This document shows positions 14,254 through 14,538 of a stretch of 14,538 nucleotides of DNA, piece after piece; the stretch's first letter is position 1, and every line of letters starts with the position of its first letter. A program made the position numbers and the translations under genes. The stretch is from Clostridia bacterium. GTDB lineage: Bacteria > Bacillota_A > Clostridia > Oscillospirales > CAG-272. A model generated the notes under the pieces. It did not search any database and was not told the DNA's origin. It saw only the letters and a list, made by a program, of their open reading frames with translations. The stretch covers positions 1-14,538 of the forward strand of contig JAGDAM010000154.1 in assembly GCA_017959485.1 (NCBI GenBank), given 5' to 3'.

Positions 14254-14538
14254 TTACACCGCCACCGGGATTTTGAATCCGGTCGGATTGGCTTCGTAAT
14301 TCTCAAACACGACGTCGTCGACGGTGAAATCGTAAAAGTTTTTCACTTCGGGATTGAGTTTCAGCACCGGAGCCGGGTACTGCGGTCTTGTCAGCATCTC
14401 CTCGACGAGCGGGATGTGGCGGTCGTAGATGTGGCAGTCGGCTATGACGTGCACGAATTCGCCCGGGAGGAAACCCGTGACCTGCGCGATCATGCAGAGG
14501 AGCACCGAATACTGCGCGACGTTCCAGTTGTTGGCGAC
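14254..14538 (-). CDS. thyA: Thymidylate synthase (C-terminal part; gene continues beyond the window)
   Basis: The reading frame is open to the right edge, so only the last 94 residues are seen. ThyA methylates dUMP to dTMP using methylenetetrahydrofolate and yields dihydrofolate, the substrate of the neighbouring folA product. The visible part covers NNWNVAQYSVLLCMIAQVTG, equivalent to the PFNIASYALL region with the dUMP-binding Asn, then PGEFVHVIADCHIYDRH with the conserved His-Tyr that contacts the nucleotide. It ends in GFKIPVAV, matching the universal IKAPVAI-type C-terminus. NNWNVAQY instead of LGLPFN is a variant I associate with Clostridia. The catalytic Cys lies outside the window. 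The gene converges with folA across a 355-base gap and has no obvious strong terminator of its own. Confidence 0.95.
   Translation of the reverse strand, partial: VANNWNVAQYSVLLCMIAQVTGFLPGEFVHVIADCHIYDRHIPLVEEMLTRPQYPAPVLKLNPEVKNFYDFTVDDVVFENYEANPTGFKIPVAV

Overview
The window looks like a chromosomal segment from a high-GC member of the Clostridia (gut-type Firmicutes, perhaps Oscillospirales or Christensenellales; inferred from protein style, not proven). The basis is strong AGGAG-type ribosome binding sites, near-consensus TTGACA/TATAAT promoters, and enzyme variants I associate with Clostridia: the CGESGSTLRFL EPSP synthase, the FGQSHSP chorismate synthase, a type II thymidine kinase and a NNWNVAQY thymidylate synthase. 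No phage, transposase, CRISPR, rRNA or tRNA gene is visible.

Layout. Bases 1-333 are non-coding and packed with short hairpin repeats. Bases 334-1786 (minus strand) hold an acyl-ACP thioesterase and an AIM24/TIGR00266 protein. A divergent promoter region (about 1837-1971) separates them from a long plus-strand unit, 1972-10534: sn-glycerol-1-phosphate dehydrogenase, then aroF, tyrA, aroB, aroA, aroC, a chorismate mutase-shikimate dehydrogenase-shikimate kinase fusion, and type II dehydroquinase. From aroF onward the genes overlap or abut. A minus-strand gene for an unknown single-pass membrane protein (10560-11390) converges on this unit and has its own consensus promoter. Bases 11526-13898 (plus) are a compact nucleotide operon: thymidine kinase, HD-domain dNTP triphosphohydrolase, dihydrofolate reductase. 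It ends in a strong intrinsic terminator. The 3' part of thyA enters from the right edge on the minus strand.

How the genes work together. The central operon encodes all seven steps from PEP plus erythrose-4-phosphate to chorismate, then chorismate mutase and prephenate dehydrogenase towards tyrosine. No prephenate dehydratase is present, so the phenylalanine branch must be encoded elsewhere if it exists. The right-hand genes balance dTTP and dNTP pools: salvage (tdk), de novo synthesis (thyA plus folA) and dNTP degradation (HD protein).

The content is mainly core metabolism. The points most worth a second look are the three-domain AroQ-AroE-AroK fusion, the glycerol-1-phosphate dehydrogenase heading an aromatic operon, the extragenic hairpin array at the left edge, and a strong Shine-Dalgarno site with no canonical start codon behind it in the membrane-protein gene. 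I found no clear evidence of an undescribed defence or mobile system.
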